From positions 868,001 through 932,000 of the forward strand of contig CAVONI010000011.1 of the NCBI GenBank assembly GCA_963697285.1: a stretch of 64,000 bases of DNA. The letters run 5' to 3'. How positions within the stretch are numbered: position 1 is the first letter of the stretch; each line of letters begins with the position of its first letter. The position numbers and the translations under genes were made by a program. This DNA is from JAEUQQ01 sp963697285 (lineage in GTDB: Bacteria > Acidobacteriota > Vicinamibacteria > Vicinamibacterales > JAFNAJ01). Shown here in pieces: positions 20,835 through 28,909 of this stretch. Below the pieces are notes generated by a model, which was given only the letters and a program-made list of their open reading frames with translations, made no database searches and was not told the origin of the DNA.

Positions 20835-22019
20835 ATGTCGATGCCCGACCGGAGTCCACTCGTTGCCGTCGCCGCCCGCGAGGTCCGACGCGTTGCCGCC
20901 TCACCGTTGCAACTGGCACTGATGGCGGTGCTGCCGCTGCTGTCGGCATGGTGGATGCTCGCGATCTTCGCGCAGGCCGTCCCCCGCGAGTTGCCGATGA
21001 CGCTCGTCGACCTCGATCGCGGACCGCTCGCGAGCACCGTGACGCGGATGATCGACGAGACGCCGACCATCCGGATCGCCGGCGAAGTCGCATCGATCGA
21101 CGACGCGGCGAGGCGCATCCGCCGCGGGGAGTCGTTCGGCGCGATCGTGGTGCCGCATGGGTTCGACGCCGGCGTCGTGGGCGGTCGCGCGCCGGCGATC
21201 ACCGTTTTCTACAACACGCAGTGGTTGCTCGGCGCGAGCCTCATCGCGCGAGACGTGCAGGTGGCGGTGCTCAGCGCCTCCGCAGGCGCCGAGGTTGCCG
21301 CCGCACGGAGCCGCGGCACGCCGCGTGTCGACATCGCGGCACGCGTCGAGCCCATCAGGACGCGCGTGCACACGCTGCACAATCCGCAACTGAACTACCA
21401 CTACTACCTGCTCGCGGCCCTCTTCCCCGCCATCCTGCAGATGTTCGCCGGCATGGCCATGGCCATCGGGCTGGGATCGGAGTTCAAGGACGCTAGCGTC
21501 ACCGCCTGGCTGGCCGCCGCCCGCGGCAGTCTCGTGCGCGCCGTCGCCGGCAAGGCGATCGTGCACTCGGCATGGTTCACGCTGCTCGCCGTGGCCATGC
21601 TGGGTATCGTTTTCGGTCGACTGGAGACACCGCTCAGGGGACGCGTCGGCGTGCTGGTGCTGGGGTCGTGGCTGTTCGTGACCGCGGTGCAGGCCGTCGC
21701 CTGCGCCCTGGTCGCGTTGACCGGCGGCTTGCGGCTGGCGGTGAGCCTCGTTGCGTTCTACACGGGCATCGCGTTTCCCTTCATCGGCGTCACCTTCCCG
21801 ACGATGGCGATGCCGCCGCTCGCGCAGGCGTGGGCCGAGTGCCTGCCGCTCACGCACTTCGTGCGCCTGCTGATTGACAACAGCGTGCGCGGCACGTTGC
21901 CTGGGCATGACGTGCACCTCATGCTGGTACTCGCAGGGTTCATCACCGGGGCGGTGGTCGTTGCGAGCTGGCCGCTGCGCAGGCTCGTGCGCGGCACGCG
22001 CGCGTGGCAGCCCTCATGA
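20835..22019 (+). CDS. ABC-2 type transporter permease, YbhS/YhhJ-like (first of two)
   Basis: Inner-membrane permease of 394 residues with one N-terminal membrane helix (ALMAVLPLLSAWWMLAIFA), a periplasmic domain of about 140 residues (VDLDRGPLASTVTRMIDETP) and a C-terminal set of five or six helices beginning YYLLAALFPAILQMFAG. This is the ABC2_membrane_3 plan of YbhS, YbhR and YhhJ, which export drugs or envelope molecules. It begins 22 bp after the adaptor and its stop overlaps the second permease start (ATGA). It has no fused ATPase domain. Confidence 0.88.
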   Translation: MSMPDRSPLVAVAAREVRRVAASPLQLALMAVLPLLSAWWMLAIFAQAVPRELPMTLVDLDRGPLASTVTRMIDETPTIRIAGEVASIDDAARRIRRGESFGAIVVPHGFDAGVVGGRAPAITVFYNTQWLLGASLIARDVQVAVLSASAGAEVAAARSRGTPRVDIAARVEPIRTRVHTLHNPQLNYHYYLLAALFPAILQMFAGMAMAIGLGSEFKDASVTAWLAAARGSLVRAVAGKAIVHSAWFTLLAVAMLGIVFGRLETPLRGRVGVLVLGSWLFVTAVQAVACALVALTGGLRLAVSLVAFYTGIAFPFIGVTFPTMAMPPLAQAWAECLPLTHFVRLLIDNSVRGTLPGHDVHLMLVLAGFITGAVVVASWPLRRLVRGTRAWQPS

Positions 22020-23194
22020 GGTTCTTCTGGCGCACGCTCGTGTCTGAAACCGTCACGATCGCGCGCGATCCGGGGGCGCTGCTCATCCTCGTGGGCGCCG
22101 TCATCGTCTACGGGCTGGTCTATCCCACGCCCTACAGCGCGCGGGTGGTGCGCGATGTCCCGGTCGTCGTGGTCGACGACGACCACAGTGACATGAGCCG
22201 GCGCCTCGTCCAGATGGTCGAGACGCACCAGGCGACGCGGGTATTGCAGGTCGTAGCGGATGTTGACGCTGCGCGGCGGCTCATCAACAGTGGCGTCGCG
22301 AGCGGCGTGATGGTCATCCCGCACGGCCTGTCAGACGACGTGTTGCGGGGACGCCCGGCAGAGGTCATGGCAATCTCCGATGCCACCTACTTCCTCTTGA
22401 ACAAGGGTGTCGTGACGGCCATCACCCAGTCGGTCGCGACGCTGTCAGCGGGGATCGAAATCCGGCGACTGGAGGCGCGTGGCGTCCCCGGTGGCGTGGC
22501 GCAGCGCGTGCGTGCCCCCATCCGCGTGGACATGCGGCCCCTCTACAATCCCACCGAGAGCTACACCGCGTATGTCGTGCCTGCGGTGTACCTGCTCATC
22601 CTCCACCAGAGCCTGTTGATGGGCATCGGATTGATCCAGGGCACCGAACGCGAGCGTGCAGGACGCGCCTCTTCCACCATGCGGCTCGGCGCGTGGCGCG
22701 GCCTCGTGTCGCTGGTCGCGCGGACGCTTGTCTACGTGGCGTTGTACGCTCTGCACGCCTGGTTCTACTTCGGCGTGATGCTGCCGCGTCTCGGGTTACC
22801 GGGCCTGGCGGGTGCCGGCACCCTCGCGTGGTTCCTGGCGCCGTTCCTGCTGTCGGTGACGGGACTGGGCGTGGCGCTCGGTGCAGTGTTCCGCACGCGC
22901 GAGAGCGCGATGGCCATCGTGTTCGGGTTGTCGGCGCCGCTGCTGTTCTCGACCGGCGTGGTCTGGCCGGCCGAAGCGATGTCGCCGTGGCTACGCAGTC
23001 TCGTGGCGTTCGTGCCCGCCGCACCCGGGATCAACGGTCTCGTGCGGCTGACCCAGATGGGCGCCGAGCGGGGCGACGTCTTCGCGGAGTGGTCGTGGCT
23101 GTGGACGCTGGCGTTCGGATACCTGCTGCTGGCGTGGATCGCCGAGGCCGTGCGGCTCAGGGCAGCGGATGCCGCCCCGCCGGCGGCGGCATGA
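22016..23194 (+). CDS. ABC-2 type transporter permease, YbhR-like (second of two)
   Basis: Second permease of the pair, 392 residues, same plan: N-terminal helix (ALLILVGAVIVYGLVYP), extracytoplasmic loop with VVVDDDHSDMSRRLVQMVE, then five or six helices starting YVVPAVYLLILHQSLLMGIG. ATG 22016 overlaps the previous stop. Two different permeases in tandem imply a heterodimer. No nucleotide-binding protein follows: the next gene is HPF on the other strand. The exporter would therefore need an ATPase from elsewhere in the genome. Confidence 0.88.
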   Translation: MRFFWRTLVSETVTIARDPGALLILVGAVIVYGLVYPTPYSARVVRDVPVVVVDDDHSDMSRRLVQMVETHQATRVLQVVADVDAARRLINSGVASGVMVIPHGLSDDVLRGRPAEVMAISDATYFLLNKGVVTAITQSVATLSAGIEIRRLEARGVPGGVAQRVRAPIRVDMRPLYNPTESYTAYVVPAVYLLILHQSLLMGIGLIQGTERERAGRASSTMRLGAWRGLVSLVARTLVYVALYALHAWFYFGVMLPRLGLPGLAGAGTLAWFLAPFLLSVTGLGVALGAVFRTRESAMAIVFGLSAPLLFSTGVVWPAEAMSPWLRSLVAFVPAAPGINGLVRLTQMGAERGDVFAEWSWLWTLAFGYLLLAWIAEAVRLRAADAAPPAAA

Positions 23195-23244
23195 CGGGAG
23201 TGCCCGGGGCCCACATGCCGGCGTCACAGAAGCGTGGAGCCTGC

Positions 23245-23262
23245 GGGGTACCCCTGCAGGGG
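23245..23262. terminator. Overlapping palindromes between convergent genes
   Basis: GGGGTACCCC and CCCCTGCAGGGG share the central CCCC, giving alternative short stems. They lie between the end of the second permease gene (23194) and the end of hpf (23336). The termination role is inferred only from position. Confidence 0.35.
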
Positions 23263-23335
23263 CGGAAGCCGTGCCGACGCGCCGCCATGAACCGGGAAGG
23301 TGATGGCGGCGCGCCGTCCATCCGATGCGACGTGC

Positions 23336-23653
23336 CTAGGCAGCGCGCCCGCTACGCCGGCGGGCCAGTTCCTCCGACACGACCCGCGCCACGCGGTCGG
23401 CGGCTGCGTCGATCGCGGTGTAGGGGTCGGGATGCAGTTCCTCGACGAGCATGGCTTTCGTTCGCGGGATGTCGACCGAGACCTGCACTTTCTTGTCGAT
23501 GCCCTTCTTCGGGCCGTTGGTGTCGATGAGCCGCACGGACACACGCAGGACGCGATGTGCGAATCTCTTCAGCGCCGTCAGCATCCGTTTCTCGGCATAC
23601 GCGCCCAGGGCCGGCTGCAGGTCGATGTTGTTCCCTCGAACGTCGATGCGCAT
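23336..23653 (-). CDS. hpf: Short ribosome hibernation promoting factor (HPF/RaiA family)
   Basis: A 105-residue HPF/YfiA protein that binds the 30S decoding region and silences ribosomes in stationary phase. The fold is recognisable from MRIDVRGNNIDLQPALGAYAEKRM, VRLIDTNGPKKGIDKKVQV and ELHPDPYTAIDAAADRVARVV. It lacks the C-terminal dimerisation domain of long HPF. ATG 23653 is chosen because AGGAGG lies about seven bases upstream; an ATG slightly further upstream lacks support. Confidence 0.93.
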   Translation of the reverse strand: MRIDVRGNNIDLQPALGAYAEKRMLTALKRFAHRVLRVSVRLIDTNGPKKGIDKKVQVSVDIPRTKAMLVEELHPDPYTAIDAAADRVARVVSEELARRRSGRAA

Positions 23654-24044
23654 TGCTGAACCTCCTATCGACATGAGACAACTACCCTCGCTGCCTCCAC
23701 TCTAGGCCTGTCGGTCAGCGGGTGCAATTCGATAATCGGCCGGCGCCTCACGGGAATGACCCGCCGGCGACGGCGTCTCGTGGGCGGGCGTGCGAGCGGG
23801 TGGGCCAGCACCCGTCGCGGCCGGCAATTCGCGCTGGCTGGACCATCGGAAATCGTCTACCGTCGTCTGCAGGAAGGCGCATGCACGAGCCGCCGCACCC
23901 CGTCCAGGCCCCCAGCACCGTTCACGGCGCCCTGCCGTTCGGCAGGGCACCAGCCCGCACCTCGCGTCCAACGCTGCTGTGTCTCGCGGCGGAGACACCG
24001 AGTGTGTCAGCGACGACCACGTGGCAGAAGACGGCGTAGCCTGC
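23654..24044. other. Intergenic stretch of about 390 bp
   Basis: Lies between divergent hpf and the O-antigen-ligase-like gene. An open frame runs through it in frame with the downstream gene, but its translation is Arg/Pro/Ala-rich and not protein-like. Apart from the hpf ribosome site I see no hairpin, repeat or recognisable operator. Confidence 0.4.
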
Positions 24045-25331
24045 ATGCCACGCGCGACGTCGCGGTCGGCTGCGCGGGCCGCGTCCCGGTGGGCCCCACG
24101 GGCTGCGATGGTCAGCCTCGCCGTGTTGCCCGTCACGGTGTGGCCGTGGCTGGCCGATCCGTTTGGGTCGCCGAAGCTCGGCGTGCTGGCGGTCGGTACG
24201 GCCGCAGTCCTCATCAGCACACGACGAGGTGACGCGCGGCCATTGTCGCGTGCCCTGGCATACCTCGGCGGAGCCTGGATCGCGACGTTTGTGCTGGCCG
24301 CCCTGGGCGCGGGCGCGGACGATCTCGGGGCGACCCTCCTCGGCATCGCCAGCGTGGCGTTCGCGCTGGCCGTGGCCCGCAGCGGTGCTGCGGCGTCGAG
24401 CATCGTCGCGGCCCAGACCGTCGGTGCGACGGCCGTCGCCGCGGTGGCGCTGTCGCAGTGGATGGGGATCGACTTGTTTGCCGCGATCGGGTGGCGGGTC
24501 CCGATCGAAGGCGCCAGCATCCGGATGCGGGTGTTCGCCACGCTGGGAAATCCCAACTTCGTCGGCGCCCTGATGGCGATGAGCGTCGGATTGGCGGGCG
24601 CCGTCGCGCTCGAGGCGCGGACGAACGCCGCCCGTGCGATGGCGCTGGGCGCTGCGGCGTTGCAGGCCGCGGCCCTGCTCGCCACGGGCTCTCGCGGCGC
24701 TGTCCTGGGATTGGCATTCGGCGCGGTCGCGTGGGCGGCCGTCCGGTGGTCGGGACGTGCGGTGGCCGCGCTCGTGGTCGTGCTCGCGTTTGGGGGAACC
24801 GCAATTGCGCTGTCGCCGGCCCGTCCGCTCGACACGACGCTTGCCGGCCGTGTCTACCTTTGGCGAGTGGTGGCGCCGTTCGCCGTGCAAGATTGGATCA
24901 CAGGGCTCGGCCCGGGCGTGTTCGAGAAGCGTTTTCCCGAATGGCAGCGCGAGGCGGCGATCCGTGGCATCCGCGACCGCCGCTTCCTCGGCCTCACTGA
25001 CCATGCGCACAACGATTACCTCGAGGCCCTCGTCGAGCGGGGTGTTCCCGGCGTGGTGTCGTTGATTGCCGCGATTGCCGTCGCCTGGCACGTGGCCAGG
25101 TCACGTCGCCGCCCCGTCCCGGCCACCCTGGCGGCTGCCCTCGCGACAGTCATCGCCGGTGCGGCCTGCGCCCTCGTCGACTTTCCCCTGGCCCGCCCCG
25201 TCGAACTCACCTGGTGGTGGGTCGCCATCGCGCTGATCGTCAACCCCAGTTTCCCCCACGGAAACTCGAGCCAATTGGGGTCTGACCCCAATTCCGGGCC
25301 GCCGAGCGTCTCGGACGACCCATCGAGCTGA
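24045..25331 (+). CDS. O-antigen ligase (WaaL/Wzy)-like polytopic membrane protein
   Basis: A multi-pass membrane protein of about 428 residues with roughly ten hydrophobic helices. Family features are FATLGNPNFVGALMAMSVG, ATGSRGAVLGL and, in the large periplasmic loop, GLGPGVFEKRFPEWQ with HAHNDYLEALVERGVPG, typical of O-antigen ligase-domain proteins that transfer or polymerise lipid-linked glycans. ATG 24045 is a best guess, since no clear ribosome site exists. The last 20 codons (from about 25273) run through a REP-like palindrome, so the C-terminus may have been extended by the repeat. No glycan genes adjoin it. Confidence 0.75.
   Translation: MPRATSRSAARAASRWAPRAAMVSLAVLPVTVWPWLADPFGSPKLGVLAVGTAAVLISTRRGDARPLSRALAYLGGAWIATFVLAALGAGADDLGATLLGIASVAFALAVARSGAAASSIVAAQTVGATAVAAVALSQWMGIDLFAAIGWRVPIEGASIRMRVFATLGNPNFVGALMAMSVGLAGAVALEARTNAARAMALGAAALQAAALLATGSRGAVLGLAFGAVAWAAVRWSGRAVAALVVVLAFGGTAIALSPARPLDTTLAGRVYLWRVVAPFAVQDWITGLGPGVFEKRFPEWQREAAIRGIRDRRFLGLTDHAHNDYLEALVERGVPGVVSLIAAIAVAWHVARSRRRPVPATLAAALATVIAGAACALVDFPLARPVELTWWWVAIALIVNPSFPHGNSSQLGSDPNSGPPSVSDDPSS
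25273..25293. repeat. REP-like 21-bp palindrome, copy 1
   Basis: AATTGGGGTC and GACCCCAATT flank a single central T, a palindrome perfect except at its centre. It lies inside the 3' coding end of the O-antigen-ligase-like gene. An identical copy lies exactly 100 bp downstream. Confidence 0.8.
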
Positions 25332-25372
25332 TTGGCGGAGGCTCGGGCGGTCGCGCAGCCCTGGACGAGAGG

Positions 25373-25393
25373 AATTGGGGTCTGACCCCAATT
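25373..25393. repeat. REP-like 21-bp palindrome, copy 2
   Basis: Identical to the copy at 25273, in the same orientation, in the short gap between the convergent O-antigen-ligase-like and zwf genes. The stem could also act as a bidirectional terminator. Confidence 0.8.
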
Positions 25394-25426
25394 GGCGGGG
25401 AATCGGGGGATCCTGGCGCCTGGCGA

Positions 25427-26974
25427 CTACTGGCGGTTACGTGGCGGGAGGAGCGGACGCCAGGCGCGGTGATCGCGAGTCAGCAGCGTGTCGGCAGCCC
25501 CGGGGCCGGCACTGAACGCGGGATAGTCGTGCAGCAGAGCCCCCGGCTCCGCCCTGACAAGGTCGAGGATGGGCGCCACGACCTGCCATCCTGCTTCGAC
25601 CATGTCGGCGCGGTGGAACAGCGTGGGGTCACCGTTCATGCAGTCGTAGAGCAGCGTCTCGTAGCCCGTCGCGGGCGCCGCCGCGAAGTGGTCGACGTAG
25701 TTGAACTCCATCTCGACGCCCGCAAGCGTCACGTCGGCGCCCGGCACCTTCGCCTGGAACCGCAGCGAGATCCCCTCGTCGGGCTGGATGCGGATGACGA
25801 GCACGTTGGGATCGAATGACTTGACGGCCGTCTCCTGGAACAGCCGGAACGGCGGACACTTGAACTGCACGGCGACTTCCGACACCCGCCGCGGCAGGCG
25901 CTTGCCCGACCGCAGGTAGAACGGCACATCGGCCCAACGCCAGTTCTCGACCAGGAGTTTCAACGCGACGAAGGTCTCGGTGGTCGATGCCGGCCCCACC
26001 TCGGGCTCATCCCGGTACGCCTTCACGCGCAAGCCGTTCGCTGTTCCGCCGGCGTACTGCCCGCGCACCACGCGCCGCCGCACTTCCTCGGCGCTGCTGA
26101 GGTGGATCGCATGCAGCACCTTCACCCGCTCATCACGCACGGCGTCGGCCTCGAACGAGATGGGCGGTTCCATCGCCGTCAGCGCGAGCAACTGGAACAG
26201 GTGGTTCTGGATCATGTCTCGCAGGGCGCCCGCCTCGTCGTAATAGCCGCCCCGTTCCTCGACGCCAACGGTCTCGGCGACGGTGATCTGCACATGGTCC
26301 ACATACCGGCGGTTCCAGATCGGCTCGAAGATGCCGTTGGCGAACCTGAACGCCATCAGGTTCTGCACGGTCTCCTTCCCGAGGTAGTGATCGATCCGGT
26401 AGATCTGCCGCTCGCCCAGGTGCGCCCGCAACCGGAGGTTCAGCGCCTGCGCGCTGGCAAGGTCGTATCCGAACGGCTTCTCGATGACGACTCGCCGCCA
26501 GGCATCGCCCGTCTCGCGAAGCATGCCCTGCGTCCCCAGGCCTTCGACGATGTCCGTGACCGCACTCGGAGGCGTGGCGAGGTGGTACACGCGCCCGACC
26601 CTGCCCGTGTCCGGTCCTTCCAGGATGGCCAGGCGCTGTTCGAGTGACGCGTTGCCGGCCGCGTCCACGAGGGTGGCGTGCGCGAACCACGCGCGATCGT
26701 GGAGCCACGCCCAGGCGCGCTCGTCGAACGGTGCGCCGCTGAATTCGACGATGTCGCTCTTGATCTTGTCGCGGTACGCCTCGTCGGTCATGGGGCGTCG
26801 TCCCACCCCGATGACGCGGAATGCGTCGGGCAAGGCGCCGCGGCACGCGAGGTAGTACAACGCCGGGAGCAGTTTCCGCCTGGCCAGGTCACCGGTCGCC
26901 CCGAAGATCACCACGGTCGCGGGCGCTGCTGGCGGCGGCACCGGCGTGTGCAAGGGCAGCGCGTCGTCAGTCAC
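25427..26974 (-). CDS. zwf: Glucose-6-phosphate 1-dehydrogenase
   Basis: Cytoplasmic enzyme of the oxidative pentose phosphate pathway: glucose-6-phosphate plus NAD(P) gives 6-phosphogluconolactone. The coenzyme loop FGATGDLARRKLLPALY and the active-site signature RIDHYLGKE are present, with EKPFGYDLASA between them. 515 residues, normal length. GTG 26974 follows GGAGG at about seven bases. The lactonase gene pgl lies 61 bp upstream on the same strand, so the first two steps of the pathway are co-encoded. 6-phosphogluconate dehydrogenase is not here. Confidence 0.96.
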   Translation of the reverse strand: MTDDALPLHTPVPPPAAPATVVIFGATGDLARRKLLPALYYLACRGALPDAFRVIGVGRRPMTDEAYRDKIKSDIVEFSGAPFDERAWAWLHDRAWFAHATLVDAAGNASLEQRLAILEGPDTGRVGRVYHLATPPSAVTDIVEGLGTQGMLRETGDAWRRVVIEKPFGYDLASAQALNLRLRAHLGERQIYRIDHYLGKETVQNLMAFRFANGIFEPIWNRRYVDHVQITVAETVGVEERGGYYDEAGALRDMIQNHLFQLLALTAMEPPISFEADAVRDERVKVLHAIHLSSAEEVRRRVVRGQYAGGTANGLRVKAYRDEPEVGPASTTETFVALKLLVENWRWADVPFYLRSGKRLPRRVSEVAVQFKCPPFRLFQETAVKSFDPNVLVIRIQPDEGISLRFQAKVPGADVTLAGVEMEFNYVDHFAAAPATGYETLLYDCMNGDPTLFHRADMVEAGWQVVAPILDLVRAEPGALLHDYPAFSAGPGAADTLLTRDHRAWRPLLPPRNRQ

Positions 26975-27035
26975 GCCCGACCTCCAGGTGCGTCGGCGTT
27001 GCAGCCATCAGCAGCCGGCGCAGCTGTGCTGAGGC

Positions 27036-27788
27036 TTACGTGCATCGCGTGAAATCGTTCGAAGGATGCGACAGGAACCACGTCACCGCACCGTGTGCCG
27101 CGCGCAGCACCTGCGCAGGATAGCGCTGCGGATCGTGCGGGCCGTCGAGCACCGCTCGGAGCGTCGCGGCCTTGTCCGGACCGGTCGCCATCACCATCAC
27201 CTCGCGAGCGTGCTCGATGACGGGCGGCGTGACCGTGATGCGATAGGCGTCGAGCGACGGCACCCACGGCGCCACGACCAGGCGCCAGCGCTCGTCCACG
27301 GCCGGCGAACCCGGAAACAACGATGCGGTGTGGCCGTCCGCTCCCATGCCGAGCAGGATCAGGTCGAAGCACGGCACCTGCCCCTCGGTTGCAGCAAAGA
27401 CGTCGTGGAGCGTCCGCTCGTAGGCATCCGCGACCTCGGCCGCCGTCCCCGCGCCCGTGGGGACGGGATGGACGTGATCGGCCGACACGTCGACGTACTT
27501 GAACAGCGCCTCGTACGCCATGCGGTAGTTGCTGGCCGCGTCGGTGTGGGGCACCATCCGCTCGTCGCCCCAGAACACGTGCACGTCTGACCAGGGTATC
27601 GAGGCGCGGTAGGGCGCGTCGGCGAGCAACTCATACGTGCGGCGCGGAGTCGTGCCGCCAGCGAGCGCAACGACGAAGCGCCCGCGACGCTCGATGGCCT
27701 CGGTGGCGAGGTGGACGATGCGGTCGGCGGCCGCCCGCGCCAGGTCGTCGCAGGAGTCGAACACGCGGATGGTCACGGGGCCGGTCAC
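27036..27788 (-). CDS. pgl: 6-phosphogluconolactonase
   Basis: Hydrolyses the lactone made by Zwf. A 250-residue DevB-type protein related to glucosamine-6-phosphate isomerases: VVALAGGTTPRRTYELL (phosphate loop), HVFWGDERMVPHTDAASNYRMAYEAL, and LILLGMGADGHTASLFPGS are family hallmarks. The start is GTG 27788. It precedes zwf with a 61-bp gap. Complete and undamaged. Confidence 0.95.
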   Translation of the reverse strand: MTGPVTIRVFDSCDDLARAAADRIVHLATEAIERRGRFVVALAGGTTPRRTYELLADAPYRASIPWSDVHVFWGDERMVPHTDAASNYRMAYEALFKYVDVSADHVHPVPTGAGTAAEVADAYERTLHDVFAATEGQVPCFDLILLGMGADGHTASLFPGSPAVDERWRLVVAPWVPSLDAYRITVTPPVIEHAREVMVMATGPDKAATLRAVLDGPHDPQRYPAQVLRAAHGAVTWFLSHPSNDFTRCT

Positions 27789-27931
27789 GTCAGGGCTCGC
27801 GCTGATCTCATCACACCTGCGGCCTGCGCGTCGACCCGGCCCCTCGCGCCTGGACCGTACCGTCAGCGCCGGCAGTCTCGTGGTCGTGGCAGAATGCAGT
27901 CGGCAACGTGTTTCCGATCCGGCGGCCCGCC

Positions 27932-28906
27932 ATGCAGACCTATAGCATCCCGCACACCAACCTCGACGTCTCGCGCATCGGCTACGGCTGCATGAGCATG
28001 GGCGGCACGTGGGACGCCTCGCCGGTCAGCGCCGACGACCAGGCGCGCGCCACGGCCATCGTGACCACCGCCGTCGAGCAGGGGATCACCTGCTTCGATC
28101 ACGCCGACATCTACTGCCGGGGAAAGTCCGAGGCGGTCTTCGGCCGGATCCTGGCTGACGTGCCCGACATGCGCGACCGGATCGTGATCCAGTCGAAATG
28201 TGGCATCAGGTTCGCCGACGATCCGCAGCCGGGCGATCCCGCCCGGTACGACTTCAGCTTTGCGCACATCATCTCGTCGGTTGACGACAGCCTCAGGCGG
28301 CTCGGCACGTCACATCTCGACATCCTGCTCCTGCACCGGCCCGATCCCCTGATCGACCCCGACGAAGTGGCGCGGGCGTTCTCCGACCTGCATGCGGCAG
28401 GCAAGGTGCGGCACTTCGGCACGAGCAATCACACGGCGGGCCAGATCGCCCTGCTGCAACGGCACGTCGATCAACCGCTCGTCGTCAACCAGGTGCAACT
28501 GAGCCTGTGGCACGCCGGGCTGATCGACGAGGGGGTGGCATTCAACAGGACGTCGCCCGGAGTGGCCGGCGTCAGCGGCACGCTCGACTACTGCCGCGCG
28601 CACGGGATCCTGGTCCAGGCGTACTCGACGCTGGGCAAGGGCATCCGCCTCGCACCCGACATCGACGCCGATGCGACAGAACGGCACACGGCCGACCTCA
28701 TCACCGAACTCGCCCACCGCCACGTTGTCTCGCGCGAGGCCATCGTCGTGGCGTGGCTGCTGCGACACCCGGCCGGCATCCAGCCGATCATCGGAACGCG
28801 CACGCCGGAACGCCTGCGCGCCTGCTGCGAGGCCGACAGCGTGACGCTCAGTCGCGAGGAGTGGTACGCCCTGTTCACCGCGGCCAGGGGTGAGCCCGTT
28901 CCGTAA
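27932..28906 (+). CDS. Aldo/keto reductase (YdhF-like)
   Basis: NADPH-dependent oxidoreductase of 324 residues with a TIM-barrel AKR pattern: IGYGCMSMGGTWD, GITCFDHADIYCRGKSEAVFG (catalytic Asp and Tyr), DILLLHRPDPL, GTSNHTAGQI, and the coenzyme-binding IQPIIGTRTPERL. The order and the DHADIY motif are closest to E. coli YdhF-type enzymes. ATG 27932 gives the usual N-terminus; a GTG at 27908 is less likely. It ends three bases before the stop of the convergent esterase gene, with no terminator between. The substrate is unknown. Confidence 0.9.
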   Translation: MQTYSIPHTNLDVSRIGYGCMSMGGTWDASPVSADDQARATAIVTTAVEQGITCFDHADIYCRGKSEAVFGRILADVPDMRDRIVIQSKCGIRFADDPQPGDPARYDFSFAHIISSVDDSLRRLGTSHLDILLLHRPDPLIDPDEVARAFSDLHAAGKVRHFGTSNHTAGQIALLQRHVDQPLVVNQVQLSLWHAGLIDEGVAFNRTSPGVAGVSGTLDYCRAHGILVQAYSTLGKGIRLAPDIDADATERHTADLITELAHRHVVSREAIVVAWLLRHPAGIQPIIGTRTPERLRACCEADSVTLSREEWYALFTAARGEPVP

Positions 28907-28909
28907 CGG

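Noticed and set aside
19553..21202. 549-codon antisense frame over the efflux operon
   Set aside because: Composition is Thr/Ser/Arg-rich without recognisable motifs, and the plus strand is fully explained by four genes.
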